Positions 16,310 to 26,946 of a DNA stretch of 64,000 nt are shown here, piece after piece. The position numbers and the translations under genes were made by a program. The notes below the pieces were generated by a model. That model was not told the origin of the DNA, did not search any database, and was given only the letters and a program-made list of their open reading frames with translations. Location of the stretch: positions 1-64,000 of the forward strand of contig DHKI01000003.1 of assembly GCA_002404755.1 (NCBI GenBank), read 5' to 3'. Source of the stretch: Clostridiales bacterium UBA4698 (GTDB lineage Bacteria; Bacillota; Clostridia; TANB77; UBA1234). Each line of letters begins with the position of its first letter. The first letter of the stretch is position 1.

Positions 16310-19039
16310 TTATGCGTTTTTGCCACAACATTGCTTATACTTTTTACCGCTTCCACATGGACAAGGGTCATTTCTTCCTACTTTTTCTGACTTATTTGTT
16401 TTTGGTTGTGGTTTTTCTGGTCCTCCAGCTTGTTGTGCTGCTTGCATGTTCATCACCATATTTCTAATTAGGTTTACTCTTTCTACTTTTTCTCTTGGTA
16501 CTAAATGCAACATTGTTTTCACAACAGTTTCGTCTATGCTTGATGTCATTTCATTAAAGTAATCATAGCTCTCTCTTTGGAATTCTACAACTGGATCCTT
16601 TTGTGCATATCCTTGTAATCTTACGCTTTCCTTTAATTGTTCCATTGCATCTAGATAATCAATCCATTTTTCATCAACAGTTCTTAAAACTACAATTCTT
16701 TCTAATTCTCTTACTCTATCGCCAAGTTCCTTTTCTTTCTCTTCGTATTTTTCCTTAGCTAATTCTAATACTTTCTCTTTTATTACTTCTGAATCTCTTT
16801 CTTCTCCAACTTTATATTCTACTGTAAATGTTGTCTCTAAGTAATTTTCAAAAGCTTCTGTATTTACTGTTGAACTATCATAAACATTAAAGTATGAGTC
16901 AACAACTTCTTCAACAGTTCTCTTCAACATATTCATTATGTTGTCTCTTAAGTTTTCGCCTTCTAATACTTTTCTTCTCTCATCATAGATTATATGTCTT
17001 TGTTCATTCATTATATTGTCATATTGAAGGACATTCTTTCTGGCTTGATAATGTATAGATTCAATATTTTTTTGAGCTCTTTGTATTGCACTAGTAAGCA
17101 TTCCCATTTCAAGTGGCATATCTTCTGGCATATTCATAGCACTTGCAAGCGTTTGTATTCTTTCACCACCAAATAATTTCATCAAATCATCTTCAAGTGA
17201 AATATAAAATCTTGATTCACCAACGTCACCTTGACGACCACTACGTCCTCTAAGCTGATTATCTATTCTTCTTGAATCGTGTCTTTCAGTACCTATGATT
17301 TTTAAACCACCTGCATTTATTACTTTTTCTCTGTCTTCCTTTACGTTTTTATCTAGCTTATCATATATTTCTTTATACTCTCTTCTAACTGCTAAAATAT
17401 CTTCATCATCTGTCTCATTTAAACTTATGGCATTCATGATAACATCTTCTGTATATCCACGTTTTTTCAATTCATGTTTTGCAAGTGCTTCTGTATTACC
17501 ACCAAGCATTATATCTGTACCTCTACCTGCCATGTTTGTAGCTATTGTAACAGCACCAAACTTACCTGCTTGTGCAACAATTTCAGCTTCTTTCTCGTGA
17601 TATTTAGCATTTAACACTTCATGCTTTATTCCTTCTTTTTTTAGCATGTCGCTTAGTTCTTCAGATTTTTCTATGTTTGTAGTTCCAACTAGCACTGGTT
17701 GTCCTTTTTCGTTACTAGCTCTAATATCCTTTACAACTTCACGAAGTTTTGCTCTTCTAGTTCTATATACTAAGTCGTTTTTGTCATCTCTTATCATAGG
17801 TCTGTTAGTTGGAATTTCAACAACATCTAGCCCATATATCTCTCTAAATTCCTCTTCTTCTGTAAGAGCTGTACCTGTCATACCACAAAGCTTATTGTAT
17901 AGCTTGAAGTAATTTTGGAAAGTGATTGTTGCAAGTGTTTTATTCTCATTTGCAACTTTTACGTTTTCTTTAGCTTCTATAGCTTGGTGTAATCCTTCGC
18001 TATATCTTCTTCCATACATTATTCTTCCTGTATGCTCATCGACTATTAAAACCTCTCCATCTTTGACAATATAATCTACATCTCTCTTCATTACACCATT
18101 TGCGGCTAATGCTTTATTTATATGATGAAGTAGTGTCATATTATCCAAATCTGATAAGTTCTCAACACCGAAGTATTTCTCAGCCTTCTTTGTACCAGTA
18201 CTTGTTAATGTAGCTCTTCTTGTTTTCAAATCTACAATATAGTCATATTGCATATCTTCTTCAGATTCTTCTTCTTTGTTATCGTCTTTAGTTATTACTT
18301 TAGCTTTCAAGCCCTTTACAAATTTATCCGCTGTTTTATATAATTCATTAGCCTTATCTGATGGTCCTGAAATAATAAGCGGTGTACGAGCTTCATCAAT
18401 TAAAATACTATCTATCTCATCGACAATCGCATAATTTAACTCTCTTTGAACCATTTGATTTTTTTGTATAACCATATTGTCTCTTAAGTAATCGAAACCA
18501 AATTCATTATTTGTTCCATATGTTATATCTGCAGCATATGCAGCCTTTCTATCTTCTGGAGATAAATCATGTAATATAAGTCCTACGCTCAAACCAAGGA
18601 AATTATATAGTTTTCCCATTTCTTCTCCTTGTGTTCTAGCTAAGTAATCATTTACTGTAACTAGATGTGCACCTTTACCTTCTAACGCATTTAAATACAA
18701 TGCTAGTGAAGCTGTTAATGTTTTTCCTTCACCTGTTTTCATTTCTGCTATTCTTCCTTGATGCAAAATTATTGCACCCATCAATTGAACATCAAAAGGT
18801 CTTTTGCCAAATACTCTTTTTGAGCCTTCTCTTGCAACCGCATATGCTTCAACTAAAATATCATTTAGTGTTTGTCCGTTTGCAAGTCTGCTTTTGAATT
18901 CATCTGTTTTTGCTCTTAGCTCTGCATCTGATAATTTTTCCATCTCTGGTTCTAATTTATTTATGTCATCTACATAATGTCTTATTTTATTAATTTCTTT
19001 CTCACTATAACTTTTAAAAAGTTTACTTAAAAAACCCAT
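16310..19039 (-). CDS. secA: Preprotein translocase ATPase SecA
   Basis: The 909-residue product is full length. Walker A is EMKTGEGKTLTA near residue 100. VDEIDSILIDEARTPLIISG is the DEAD-type Walker B, and NMAGRGTDIMLGG and GRSGRQGD are helicase motifs. The C-terminus ends in a zinc-binding SEC-C motif (NDPCPCGSGKKYKQCC) that contacts SecB or membrane lipids in other species. SecA pushes unfolded preproteins through SecYEG. The ATG follows AGGAGGATAAAG. It is transcribed alone, ends at its own terminator and is upstream of prfB as in most Firmicutes. Confidence 0.97.
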   Translation of the reverse strand: MGFLSKLFKSYSEKEINKIRHYVDDINKLEPEMEKLSDAELRAKTDEFKSRLANGQTLNDILVEAYAVAREGSKRVFGKRPFDVQLMGAIILHQGRIAEMKTGEGKTLTASLALYLNALEGKGAHLVTVNDYLARTQGEEMGKLYNFLGLSVGLILHDLSPEDRKAAYAADITYGTNNEFGFDYLRDNMVIQKNQMVQRELNYAIVDEIDSILIDEARTPLIISGPSDKANELYKTADKFVKGLKAKVITKDDNKEEESEEDMQYDYIVDLKTRRATLTSTGTKKAEKYFGVENLSDLDNMTLLHHINKALAANGVMKRDVDYIVKDGEVLIVDEHTGRIMYGRRYSEGLHQAIEAKENVKVANENKTLATITFQNYFKLYNKLCGMTGTALTEEEEFREIYGLDVVEIPTNRPMIRDDKNDLVYRTRRAKLREVVKDIRASNEKGQPVLVGTTNIEKSEELSDMLKKEGIKHEVLNAKYHEKEAEIVAQAGKFGAVTIATNMAGRGTDIMLGGNTEALAKHELKKRGYTEDVIMNAISLNETDDEDILAVRREYKEIYDKLDKNVKEDREKVINAGGLKIIGTERHDSRRIDNQLRGRSGRQGDVGESRFYISLEDDLMKLFGGERIQTLASAMNMPEDMPLEMGMLTSAIQRAQKNIESIHYQARKNVLQYDNIMNEQRHIIYDERRKVLEGENLRDNIMNMLKRTVEEVVDSYFNVYDSSTVNTEAFENYLETTFTVEYKVGEERDSEVIKEKVLELAKEKYEEKEKELGDRVRELERIVVLRTVDEKWIDYLDAMEQLKESVRLQGYAQKDPVVEFQRESYDYFNEMTSSIDETVVKTMLHLVPREKVERVNLIRNMVMNMQAAQQAGGPEKPQPKTNKSEKVGRNDPCPCGSGKKYKQCCGKNA

Positions 19040-19163
19040 CTTTATCCTCCTGTAACTGAATGTTTCTCTTTATTGCCTTAGATTCTCTATAGGCTGAACA
19101 ATCTCTAGCAATTAAATACTGCAAAAACAACATGAATTGCATTTTTGCTTTTATTTTTTATAT

Positions 19164-19246
19164 AAAAAAGGACAACTTAAAATTTGTTAGATGAATTATC
19201 TTACCCTCTTTTTACCATCTAACAAATTTAAAGAAGTCCCCTTTTT
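19164..19246 (-). terminator. Large terminator hairpin after rpoZ
   Basis: The arm AAATTTGTTAGATG pairs with CATCTAACAAATTT, and outer AAAAAAGGAC pairs with GTCCCCTTTTT, giving a stem of roughly 25 bp just past the rpoZ stop. It closes the yicC-remA-rpoZ transcript. Confidence 0.8.
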
Positions 19247-19248
19247 AA

Positions 19249-19440
19249 TTATTTTTCTAATATTACTTTTCCTTCGTCTATTTCACAAGCAGCAGTTGTA
19301 ACGTCTGATTCTGCCTTAACATTTGTTAATTTTGGACTTCCTTGTGAAATTTGTCTTGCTCTTTTAGCTGTTCCAATTACTAAAGAATACTTGCTTGGAT
19401 TTCTCTTTAATAAACTTTGTAATGTAGGTCTAACTATCAT
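19249..19440 (-). CDS. rpoZ: DNA-directed RNA polymerase omega subunit
   Basis: The 63-residue product begins MIVRPTLQSLLKRNPSKYSL, followed by the core helix VIGTAKRARQIS, which contacts the beta-prime subunit and aids RNA polymerase assembly. The start is placed at ATG 19440, not the upstream in-frame ATG at 19470, because AAAGGAGGAATAAAA precedes it and the family starts here. It follows remA by 19 bases. Guanylate kinase, which often lies between remA and rpoZ in Firmicutes, is absent here. Confidence 0.9.
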   Translation of the reverse strand: MIVRPTLQSLLKRNPSKYSLVIGTAKRARQISQGSPKLTNVKAESDVTTAACEIDEGKVILEK

Positions 19441-19459
19441 TTTTATTCCTCCTTTAAAA

Positions 19460-19735
19460 TTAATCTTCATTGTTTATACTTTCTTCAATATCCTCATCTG
19501 TACCTTTTTCTAATCTATTTGCAACTGTTTCTGGTTGAACTGCAGACAAAACAACATGATCACTGTCCATCATAATAACTGCCCTTGTTCTTCTTCCATA
19601 AGTAGCATCTACCAATTTTCCATTGTCTCTTGCATCTTGTATTATTCTTTTTATTGGTGCTGACTCCGGTGAAACTATAGCAATAAGTCTATCTGCTGAA
19701 ATTATGTTTCCAAAACCTATGTTTATAAATTTCAT
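19460..19735 (-). CDS. remA: Extracellular matrix regulator RemA (DUF370)
   Basis: The 91-residue product contains [27 protein letters not shown] and [20 protein letters not shown], the DUF370 signature. In Bacillus subtilis RemA is a DNA-binding activator of matrix and osmoprotection genes. Its conserved place is between yicC and gmk/rpoZ, and that order holds here apart from gmk. The C-terminal 15 residues are acidic ([15 protein letters not shown]) and extend the minimal domain. It is 14 bases downstream of yicC. Confidence 0.92.
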   Translation of the reverse strand: MKFINIGFGNIISADRLIAIVSPESAPIKRIIQDARDNGKLVDATYGRRTRAVIMMDSDHVVLSAVQPETVANRLEKGTDEDIEESINNED

Positions 19736-19749
19736 TATATCACTCCTTA

Positions 19750-20625
19750 TTACTCTATATTTTGTATTTGCTCTCTTATATTTTCTATTTCATTTTTCAT
19801 CTCAACAACCAATTGAGTAATATCTAGACAATTTGCTTTTGAACCAATCGTATTCGTCTCTCGATTCATTTCTTGAAGTAAAAAGTCCAATTTCTTACCT
19901 ATTGGTCCATCAGAATCTAACATATTTTCTAATGATTTTATATGACTTTTAAGTCTTGTTACTTCTTCGCATATACTCGACTTATCTGCAAATAAAACTA
20001 TCTCCTGTCCTAATCTATTTTCATCCATAATTTCATTTGCCTTAAGCTCTATTGCTCTGTTTAATAGCTTTTCTCTATACTCTTCTAATAAGTTTGAAGA
20101 CCTTTCTTCGGCCTTTTCTACATAACAACTTATCTTGGCTAGCCTATTTTTTATATCATCTGCCAATCTTTTTCCTTCTACTTCACGAGCTAAAGAAATA
20201 CTATTTATCGCCATTTCCAAAGCTTTTTGAAGCTCGTTCCAATATAGGTCCTCGTCCGAGTCAACATCAATAGTAACTATATCTGGCATCCTCATAATAG
20301 ACGTTGCAGTAATATCGTCCGTGATTCCTAGAGTATTTACTAACTCTCTCATCTCTTTGACGTATATTTCTGCCAAACCTTTGTCTACTCTTATATTTCT
20401 GCCCTCGTCACTCATATTTACCAAAGAAATTGAAACATCTATTTTTCCTCTTGAAAGATTCTTGGAAATATAACTTCTTATTTTATCTTCAATCGAAGAA
20501 AGATATCTTGGCATTCTTATTGATATATCATTATATCTATGATTCACTGCCTTTATTTCAGCAGTATACTCTCTAGAATTGCTCTCGTATTTTCCAAGTC
20601 CAAAACCTGTCATACTTTTAATCAT
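19750..20625 (-). CDS. yicC: YicC/YloC family endoribonuclease
   Basis: The product has 291 residues. The N-terminus [15 protein letters not shown] and [19 protein letters not shown] are hallmarks of the YicC N-terminal domain. The C-terminal DUF1732 ends with [19 protein letters not shown] near residue 250. Escherichia coli YicC is reported as an endoribonuclease acting on small RNA. It begins 2 bases after the upstream membrane protein gene, so translation is probably coupled, and it leads into remA and rpoZ. Confidence 0.93.
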   Translation of the reverse strand: MIKSMTGFGLGKYESNSREYTAEIKAVNHRYNDISIRMPRYLSSIEDKIRSYISKNLSRGKIDVSISLVNMSDEGRNIRVDKGLAEIYVKEMRELVNTLGITDDITATSIMRMPDIVTIDVDSDEDLYWNELQKALEMAINSISLAREVEGKRLADDIKNRLAKISCYVEKAEERSSNLLEEYREKLLNRAIELKANEIMDENRLGQEIVLFADKSSICEEVTRLKSHIKSLENMLDSDGPIGKKLDFLLQEMNRETNTIGSKANCLDITQLVVEMKNEIENIREQIQNIE

Positions 20626-20627
20626 AA

Positions 20628-21050
20628 TTATTTTTTCTTTCCCTTCGATTTATTATCTTTCTCTTTCGCTTTTACGAATACAACAATTAATTTTATAATA
20701 TAATATATTAAAAACCCTATTGGAAAAACAATATTCAATTTGTTAAACGGAAAAGCAAACTCTAAATATGTTCCTGGTAGTAAGGCTGCTGATATAGCAA
20801 GCACTGTCAATTCGATTCCGTACACACCAGTTGACATACTATCTTTCTTGTATGCTCTTATGAACGTAATAATAGCAGCCAACAAAAATATTATGCCAAA
20901 CACATTAATCCATTTAGTTACTGTTGGATAGCTATAATTATATATAGTAAAAGCACTATCTACTATTCCATAAAACACTTCTACTAAAAGTAACATCAAT
21001 CCAACTCCGCAAAGTGAATCTATTAATTTGTTCTTATCCGTATAATTCAT
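20628..21050 (-). CDS. Four-helix membrane protein of unknown function
   Basis: The 140-residue product has hydrophobic segments at about 11-31, 47-66, 76-97 and 105-125 and a Lys-rich cytoplasmic tail. It is not assigned to a family. AAAGGAGTAAAAAGA precedes the ATG. It sits between rsmE (24 bases upstream) and yicC (2 bases downstream), in what looks like the distal part of the heat-shock operon, so it probably reaches the membrane as a minor passenger of that transcript. Confidence 0.75.
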   Translation of the reverse strand: MNYTDKNKLIDSLCGVGLMLLLVEVFYGIVDSAFTIYNYSYPTVTKWINVFGIIFLLAAIITFIRAYKKDSMSTGVYGIELTVLAISAALLPGTYLEFAFPFNKLNIVFPIGFLIYYIIKLIVVFVKAKEKDNKSKGKKK

Positions 21051-21074
21051 TCTTTTTACTCCTTTTACTAATTA

Positions 21075-21818
21075 CTAAAGCTTATCTAATTCATATATAG
21101 CCATTGCAAGAGTTACAAAACCTGCTGTTTCAGTTCTTAATATCCTAGGACCTAAAGAAACTTTCTTCATGTTGGTTAATTCCGACAATACTTCTATATC
21201 ACCATCAGAAAAACCACCCTCTGGACCTACGACAATAGCTATATTTTTAACATTTTCATCCATATTTCTCAACACATTTTTTATATAATTTCCTTTTTCA
21301 CACTCATATGGCACTATAACTATATCATATTTTGAAAGTTTTTCAATGTTATTTTTTAAATTAATTGCTTTTTCAACATATGGAATCTTTTGTCTACCAC
21401 TTTGTGTAGCAGCCTCTTTTGCTATTTTTTGCCAACGTTCAATCTTTTTACCTTCATTCTTCTCATCTAATTTAACAATTACCCTATCCATAATCACTGG
21501 TACAATGCCACCTACACCTAATTCTGTACACTTTTGTACAATTAATTCCATCTTATCTGCCTTCGGCAAACCTTGGAAAAGTGTGATATTCACGTTAGGT
21601 TCCGTTGTATCATTTGATATTTTTAAGACATCTAATATTATCTCATTTGGATTCATATCACTTATTTTAGTGTAAATTCTAGTGCCATCTTCATCACAAA
21701 CCTCTATTTTATCTCCATTTTGATATCTTAAAACATTTTTTATATGATTTACGTCTTCGCCTTGTATAATTATTTTATTTTCTTCTATTTGATTATTTTT
21801 TATATAAAAAGTAGACAT
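21075..21818 (-). CDS. rsmE: 16S rRNA (uracil(1498)-N(3))-methyltransferase
   Basis: The 247-residue product has the SPOUT-fold motifs QGLPKADKMELIVQKCTELG, KEAATQSGRQKIP, VGPEGGFSDGDIE and SLGPRILRTETA. The last two form the knotted S-adenosylmethionine site. The enzyme methylates N3 of U1498 in the 30S subunit. It lies 12 bases downstream of dnaJ, the usual place in Clostridia, and is probably cotranscribed with it. Confidence 0.95.
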   Translation of the reverse strand: MSTFYIKNNQIEENKIIIQGEDVNHIKNVLRYQNGDKIEVCDEDGTRIYTKISDMNPNEIILDVLKISNDTTEPNVNITLFQGLPKADKMELIVQKCTELGVGGIVPVIMDRVIVKLDEKNEGKKIERWQKIAKEAATQSGRQKIPYVEKAINLKNNIEKLSKYDIVIVPYECEKGNYIKNVLRNMDENVKNIAIVVGPEGGFSDGDIEVLSELTNMKKVSLGPRILRTETAGFVTLAMAIYELDKL

Positions 21819-21830
21819 TAATTTCTCCTT

Positions 21831-22979
21831 TTAAAAGAATCTTCTTCTTTTTCCAGTTTCAAAGTTTTCTCCACTAATTTCTGCAAACTTCTTTAGTAGT
21901 TCTCTTTGCTCATTATTTAATTTCTTAGGTACATCTACAATTACAGTAAAGTACAAGTCACCAACGCCTCTGCCATTTATGTTCTTTATTCCTTTACCCT
22001 TTAAAGTAAATATTGAACCTGTTTGTGTTCCTTCGGCCAGATCATATTGCTCCTCACCAGTCAATGTAGGTACTTTTATTATCGCACCTAACGCTGCTTC
22101 AGCAAATGAAACATGGACATTGCAAAATATACTATCGCCTTTCCTTGTGAATATTGCATGATTTCTAACAGCTACAGTTATATATAGATTTCCAGCTGGA
22201 CCACCACGAAGTCCTGGTTCACCTTCGCCATTTAATGATATAACTTGACCATTATCAATTCCGGCTGGTATTGATACTTTAATTCTTCTTTGTTTTCTAA
22301 CAGTACCTCTGCCCTTGCAAGTATCACATGGATTGCTTATAACACTTCCTGTTCCTCCACAATTATCACAAGTTCTAACACTTGCAAAAGATCCAAGTAT
22401 CGTATTTTGAGTAACTCTTACTTGTCCTGTGCCATTACAAACCTTACAAGTCTCTGGTTTTGTGCCTGGTTTAGCACCTGTTCCTCCACAAGTATCGCAT
22501 TGCTCTTCTCTATTTATTGTTATTTCTTTGCTAACACCAAATGCTGCCTCTTCAAAAGTTATTTCAACTCTTACTTTTAAATCTCTTCCTCTTACTGGAC
22601 CATTCCTAGAATTACGTCCTCTTGAACTGCCACCTCCGAAAAAAGACGAGAATATATCGTTCAAATCAAAGTCCACTCCAGAGAATCCTGCACCACCAGA
22701 GAAACCATCAAATCCGCTAAAGCCACTAAAATCACTAGAATAACCATTAGCTCCACTATGTCCAAATTGGTCATACATATTACGTTTTTGCTTATCTGAT
22801 AAGACTTCATATGCCTCATTTACTTCTTTGAATTTCTTTTCTGCTTCTTCTTTATTATCCGGATTTGCGTCTGGATGATATTTTTTAGCCAATTTTCTAT
22901 ATGCTTTCTTTAATTCCTCATCCGTTGCTGTTTTTGAAACACCCAAAACCTCATAATAATCTCTTTTTTGTTCTGCCAT
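21831..22979 (-). CDS. dnaJ: Chaperone protein DnaJ
   Basis: The product has 382 residues. The J domain (1-70) has the HPD tripeptide in YHPDANPD. A Gly/Phe-rich region (75-115) precedes four zinc-binding CxxCxGxG-type repeats ([32 protein letters not shown]). The C-terminal substrate-binding domain follows. It stimulates DnaK ATPase and delivers substrates. A hairpin at 23093-23113 between dnaK and dnaJ may lower its expression relative to dnaK. Confidence 0.97.
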   Translation of the reverse strand: MAEQKRDYYEVLGVSKTATDEELKKAYRKLAKKYHPDANPDNKEEAEKKFKEVNEAYEVLSDKQKRNMYDQFGHSGANGYSSDFSGFSGFDGFSGGAGFSGVDFDLNDIFSSFFGGGSSRGRNSRNGPVRGRDLKVRVEITFEEAAFGVSKEITINREEQCDTCGGTGAKPGTKPETCKVCNGTGQVRVTQNTILGSFASVRTCDNCGGTGSVISNPCDTCKGRGTVRKQRRIKVSIPAGIDNGQVISLNGEGEPGLRGGPAGNLYITVAVRNHAIFTRKGDSIFCNVHVSFAEAALGAIIKVPTLTGEEQYDLAEGTQTGSIFTLKGKGIKNINGRGVGDLYFTVIVDVPKKLNNEQRELLKKFAEISGENFETGKRRRFF

Positions 22980-23017
22980 TAATTAATCCCCCTTAGCACT
23001 TAAAAGCACTTAATCGC

Positions 23018-23078
23018 GCAAATTATATATTTACACGAATAGACGACAAAAATGTCGCCTTATTCAAATATATAAATG
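23018..23078. repeat. AT-rich inverted repeat between dnaK and dnaJ
   Basis: The arms pair as AATTATATATTTACACGAATA and TATTCAAATATATAAAT, with a GC-containing core CGACA-AAAA-TGTCG. In the dnaK-dnaJ transcript this would form a long hairpin upstream of the dnaJ ribosome site. It could stabilise the mRNA or tune dnaJ translation. Confidence 0.5.
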
Positions 23079-23092
23079 TCTTTTCTAAACCA

Positions 23093-23113
23093 AGGGCGGA
23101 TAAAATCCGCCCT
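23093..23113. terminator. GC-rich hairpin downstream of dnaK
   Basis: AGGGCGGA and TCCGCCCT form an 8-bp perfect stem 14 bases past the dnaK stop. The U run follows on the plus strand, while on the minus strand the tail is only weakly U-rich (TTGGTTTAG). It is more likely a partial terminator or mRNA-stabilising hairpin than a full stop. Confidence 0.5.
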
Positions 23114-23126
23114 ATTTTTTAATTAA

Positions 23127-24977
23127 TTACTCAACTTTGTAATCTGCATCATATACTGTGCCATCATTACCTTGGTTTGGGTTGCTGTTTGCATTATTTC
23201 CGCTTGCTGCGTTAGGATCTGCATTTGCTCCTGTTGCATTTGCACCAGCATTAGCATATAATTTTTCAGAAATCTTATAGAATTCTTGAGTTAATTTTTC
23301 TGTTGCAGATTTAATAGCTTCAACATCTGTTCCTTCTAGTGTTTTCTTAACATTATCTAGCTCAGCTTGAACTTTAGCTTTCTCTTCTGCACTTACTTTA
23401 TCTCCTAAATCATTCAATGTTTTTTCTGTATTGTATACAAGTGAGTCAGCATTGTTTCTAACTTCAATTGCTTCTTTATTCTTTCTATCTTCTTCAGCAT
23501 GTGCTTCAGCCTCTTTAACAGCTTGTTCTATTTCATTTTCTGTTAAGTTTGTGCTTGCTGTGATAACGATCTTTTGCTCGTTACCTGTTCCCATATCTTT
23601 AGCTGATACGTGAACAATACCGTTAGCATCTATATCGAATGTAACTTCGATTTGTGGTACTCCTCTTGGAGCCGCTGGAATTCCTGTTAATTGGAATCTA
23701 CCAAGTGTCTTATCGTATGCTGCCATTTCTCTTTCACCTTGTAATACGTGAATTTCTACACTTGTTTGTCCATCTGCAGCTGTTGAGAATATTTGTGACT
23801 TCTTTGTTGGGATTGTTGTATTTCTTTCAATCAACTTAGTAAATACACCACCAAATGTTTCAATACCAAGTGATAGTGGTGTTACATCTAGTAAAACTAG
23901 GTCTTTAACATCACCAGATAATACACCTGCTTGAATTGCTGCACCAATTGCAACACATTCATCTGGGTTTATACCTTTGTGTGGCTCTTTACCTGTAACT
24001 CTCTTAACTGTTTCTTGTACTAGAGGTACTCTTGATGAACCACCAACTAAAATTATTTTATCTAGTTTATCTGCTGTTAAGTTGGCATCTTTCAATGCTT
24101 GATTCATTGGACCAACTGTTGAATCAACTAAGTCTCTGATTAATTCTTCAAATTTTGCTCTTGTAAGTGTAATGTTCATGTGTTTTGGTCCTGTGCTATC
24201 AGCTGTGATATATGGTAAATTGATATCCGTTTGACTCATGCTAGATAATTCTATTTTAGCCTTCTCACTAGCTTCCTTTAATCTTTGCATAACTGCTGGA
24301 TCTGTTGACAAATCTATTCCTTGGTCTTTCTTGAATTCATCGATTAAGTATTTCATTATTCTTTCATCGAAGTCATCTCCACCTAGTCTGTTGTTACCAC
24401 TTGTTGATAAAACTTCGAATACACCATCACCAATTTCTAGGATAGATACATCGAATGTACCACCACCTAAGTCATAAACCATTATCTTTTGCTCATCACC
24501 TTTATCTAGACCATAAGCAAGTGATGCTGCTGTTGGCTCGTTTATAATTCTTAAAACTTCAAGTCCTGCAATTCTACCCGCATCTTTTGTTGCTTGTCTT
24601 TGAGAATCACTAAAGTAAGCTGGAACTGTTATAACAGCTTGAGTTACTTTTTGTCCTAAGTAGTTTTCAGCATCTGACTTTAATTTTTGAAGTATCATTG
24701 CTGAGATTTCTTGTGGTGTATATGTTGCAGAATCTATTTTTATTTTTCTATCTGTACCCATATCTCTCTTAATAGAAGATATTGTTCTGTCGTGGTTTGT
24801 TACCGCTTGTCTTTTAGCTATTTTACCAACTAATCTTTCTCCTGTTTTTGTAAATGCTACAACTGATGGAGTTGTTCTATCTCCTTCTGCATTAGGTATA
24901 ACAACTGGTTCTCCACCTTCCATAACTGCTACACATGAGTTTGTTGTTCCTAAATCAATACCAATAATTTTTGACAT
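23127..24977 (-). CDS. dnaK: Chaperone protein DnaK (Hsp70)
   Basis: The 616-residue product has the ATPase domain with [26 protein letters not shown] and [12 protein letters not shown], then the peptide-binding domain with [14 protein letters not shown] and a helical lid. The tail is rich in Asn, Ala and Gly. The start is ATG 24977 because GAAAGGATGATT precedes it and [10 protein letters not shown] is the family start; the longer open frame upstream is not used. It is the third gene of the HrcA-controlled operon. Confidence 0.97.
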   Translation of the reverse strand: MSKIIGIDLGTTNSCVAVMEGGEPVVIPNAEGDRTTPSVVAFTKTGERLVGKIAKRQAVTNHDRTISSIKRDMGTDRKIKIDSATYTPQEISAMILQKLKSDAENYLGQKVTQAVITVPAYFSDSQRQATKDAGRIAGLEVLRIINEPTAASLAYGLDKGDEQKIMVYDLGGGTFDVSILEIGDGVFEVLSTSGNNRLGGDDFDERIMKYLIDEFKKDQGIDLSTDPAVMQRLKEASEKAKIELSSMSQTDINLPYITADSTGPKHMNITLTRAKFEELIRDLVDSTVGPMNQALKDANLTADKLDKIILVGGSSRVPLVQETVKRVTGKEPHKGINPDECVAIGAAIQAGVLSGDVKDLVLLDVTPLSLGIETFGGVFTKLIERNTTIPTKKSQIFSTAADGQTSVEIHVLQGEREMAAYDKTLGRFQLTGIPAAPRGVPQIEVTFDIDANGIVHVSAKDMGTGNEQKIVITASTNLTENEIEQAVKEAEAHAEEDRKNKEAIEVRNNADSLVYNTEKTLNDLGDKVSAEEKAKVQAELDNVKKTLEGTDVEAIKSATEKLTQEFYKISEKLYANAGANATGANADPNAASGNNANSNPNQGNDGTVYDADYKVE

Positions 24978-25044
24978 AATAATCATCCTTTCTTTCCTGC
25001 CATTTTCTAATGGCATCATATATATTAAAATTTTATTTTTTAAC

Positions 25045-25554
25045 TTAGTTCGCTACTTTAACCATTGCATGTCTTAATACTCTATCGCCTATTTTATACC
25101 CACTTCTAAGTTCTTCAACAATTTCTTGTTCCCCATAATCCTTACTTTCAATATGCATTACCGCATCATGAAACTCCGGATTAAATGTTTCTTTAACAGT
25201 TGGTATAAGTTCGACATTGAATTCCTTCATTACATCTTGCATTTGCTTATGTATAAGCTCAAAACCTTCTTTTGCTTTAGGATCTGTTGTTTCTGCTGCA
25301 ACTGCTTTGTCTAAGTTATCCAAAACAGCTATGTACTTTGTAACAACATCTCCAACAGCAAGTGAATATATCTTTTCTTTTTCTTTCATCACTCTTTTCT
25401 TATAATTATCAAATTCTGCTGCCGTTCTTTGCAAATGTTCATAATACTTTTCATTTTCTTTCTTCAGTTTTTCTATTTCGTTGTTTAGGTCCTTGATAGA
25501 TATTTCTTCTTTTTCCTCTAGTTCCTCATTCTTTATCTTCTCGTTTTCTGCCAT
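25045..25554 (-). CDS. grpE: Nucleotide exchange factor GrpE
   Basis: The product has 169 residues. An acidic N-terminus and long coiled coil (residues 10-75) are followed by the conserved [12 protein letters not shown] and [10 protein letters not shown] segments. The C-terminal beta domain has EFHDAVMH and [17 protein letters not shown]. It releases ADP from DnaK. ATG 25554 is preferred over the TTG three bases upstream because GGGGGAGAAGTTG gives normal spacing. The gene overlaps the end of hrcA by 29 bases, which implies coupled translation. Confidence 0.95.
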   Translation of the reverse strand: MAENEKIKNEELEEKEEISIKDLNNEIEKLKKENEKYYEHLQRTAAEFDNYKKRVMKEKEKIYSLAVGDVVTKYIAVLDNLDKAVAAETTDPKAKEGFELIHKQMQDVMKEFNVELIPTVKETFNPEFHDAVMHIESKDYGEQEIVEELRSGYKIGDRVLRHAMVKVAN

Positions 25555-26584
25555 CAACTTCTCCCCCTTGTTTTATTTTTTCTTGTATAGAATCTCCTAT
25601 ATACTTAATTACTGGAATTACTTTTTTATAATCCATTCTCTTTGGTCCTATTATGCCTATCGTTCCAACTTCTTTTTCGTTTATTGATTGTTTATATGTT
25701 ATTATTGTAAAATCTTTCAAATCATCAAATGCTGTTTCCTGTCCGATATACACATTAATATTTCCGTCGTAACCAGACTTTATAAGTTCTTTTATTGCAT
25801 CTTGAGTTTCTATTATGTTTAAGAAATTTTTAAGTGTCTTTTCTTTCTTTAGTTCCGGTAAGTTAAGCATGTTTCTAGTTCCATCTAAGTATATCTCAGA
25901 ATTTTCTTCTGTAAGTAAATTGTTCAATTTCATAACTAAAGGTATTACTGTGTTGCTAATGTTATAAAGTTCGTTTTCTATATGAGTATTTATGTTGTCA
26001 TATACTTCTTTGAAGTTCATGCCTTTAAATTTATAATTTAAAAAGTTATTAAATATTTCAATATTTTCGTTTGGAATATCACCGTCATACCTTACAACGC
26101 TCTCTTTTATGATTCCGTTGTCTGCCAAAATCACAATCATAAGTCTATCATGCCCAATTTTTACTAATTTTATTTCCTCAACTGTACATGACTCTATTTG
26201 TGGTCCAGCAGCAATTGATGCGTAATTTGTGATTCTAGATAAAACATTTGACGCTTCTTTTATTAATTCATCAAGCTTTATTACGTCTTCCTTTAATGTG
26301 TTATCTATAATTTCTTTTTCTTTTGCTGTCAATGTCTTTTCTTTCATGATTAAATCGACATACAATCTATATCCTTTGCTTGATGGAATTCTTCCTGCTG
26401 AAGTATGAGGTTGTTCCAAATATCCAAGTTCCTCTAAGCTAGCCATTTCATTTCTTATGGTAGCAGAACTAAAACCTAAGTTATATTCATTCGCTATTTT
26501 TGTAGAACCGACTGGCTCTGCTGTCGCATTATATTCTTCTATGACAGCCTCCAATATCTTCTTTTTTCTATCATCCAAAATCAT
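25526..26584 (-). CDS. hrcA: Heat-inducible transcription repressor HrcA
   Basis: The product has 352 residues. The N-terminal winged helix contains SSATIRNEMASLEELGYLEQ and PHTSAGRIPSSKGYRLYVD, the HrcA signature. The C-terminal GAF-like domain follows. HrcA binds CIRCE operators and is kept active by GroE. It is the first gene of hrcA-grpE-dnaK-dnaJ, directly downstream of two CIRCE elements, so it represses its own operon. Confidence 0.96.
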   Translation of the reverse strand: MILDDRKKKILEAVIEEYNATAEPVGSTKIANEYNLGFSSATIRNEMASLEELGYLEQPHTSAGRIPSSKGYRLYVDLIMKEKTLTAKEKEIIDNTLKEDVIKLDELIKEASNVLSRITNYASIAAGPQIESCTVEEIKLVKIGHDRLMIVILADNGIIKESVVRYDGDIPNENIEIFNNFLNYKFKGMNFKEVYDNINTHIENELYNISNTVIPLVMKLNNLLTEENSEIYLDGTRNMLNLPELKKEKTLKNFLNIIETQDAIKELIKSGYDGNINVYIGQETAFDDLKDFTIITYKQSINEKEVGTIGIIGPKRMDYKKVIPVIKYIGDSIQEKIKQGGEVDGRKREDKE

Positions 26585-26602
26585 TTCTTCACCTTCTTCG
26601 CA

Positions 26603-26629
26603 TTAGCACTCGATGTATCTAAGTGCTAA
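26603..26629. promoter_or_regulatory. CIRCE operator, proximal copy
   Basis: TTAGCACTC, nine bases, AAGTGCTAA: 8 of the 9 arm positions pair. It lies 19 bases upstream of the hrcA start, in the leader. Confidence 0.92.
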
Positions 26630-26639
26630 CAACATAATA

Positions 26640-26668
26640 AAAATATCACTTCTTTTAGCACTTGTCAA
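26640..26668 (-). promoter_or_regulatory. Promoter of the hrcA operon
   Basis: On the minus strand TTGACA (26663-26668), a 17-base spacer and TATTTT (26640-26645). The -35 box lies inside the distal CIRCE copy, so bound HrcA would block polymerase directly. Confidence 0.7.
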
Positions 26669-26681
26669 TACCAAGTGCTAA
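26655..26681. promoter_or_regulatory. CIRCE operator, distal copy
   Basis: TTAGCACTT, nine bases, AAGTGCTAA: perfectly symmetrical arms. It overlaps the -35 box of the hrcA promoter. Confidence 0.92.
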
Positions 26682-26860
26682 AATTTTATAGTAACTTTTT
26701 CTTTAATTTTCATCTTTATATGTGAGCTTAGAGCCTCAAGAATTTAAAAGATTGCAATTTTAAAATTTTTGTGTGAATTTTTTGTAAACATTATACTTTA
26801 TAACCTCTCCATTTATTTTTACCATAAAAAAGAATTAGATTAAAATCAAATAAAAAATAT

Positions 26861-26884
26861 GAGACTACAAATTAATATAGTCCC
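26861..26884 (-). terminator. Terminator of the HD-domain gene
   Basis: GAGACTA and TAGTCCC pair with one mismatch; the minus-strand transcript continues into ATATTTTTTATTTG. The rest of 26585-26946 holds only the heat-shock operators, the hrcA promoter and AT-rich sequence. Confidence 0.5.
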
Positions 26885-26946
26885 ATAGATTCTTTTTTCA
26901 GTGTCCACTATATTGGGTTCACTTCATGTTTTTCATCTAATTCTTT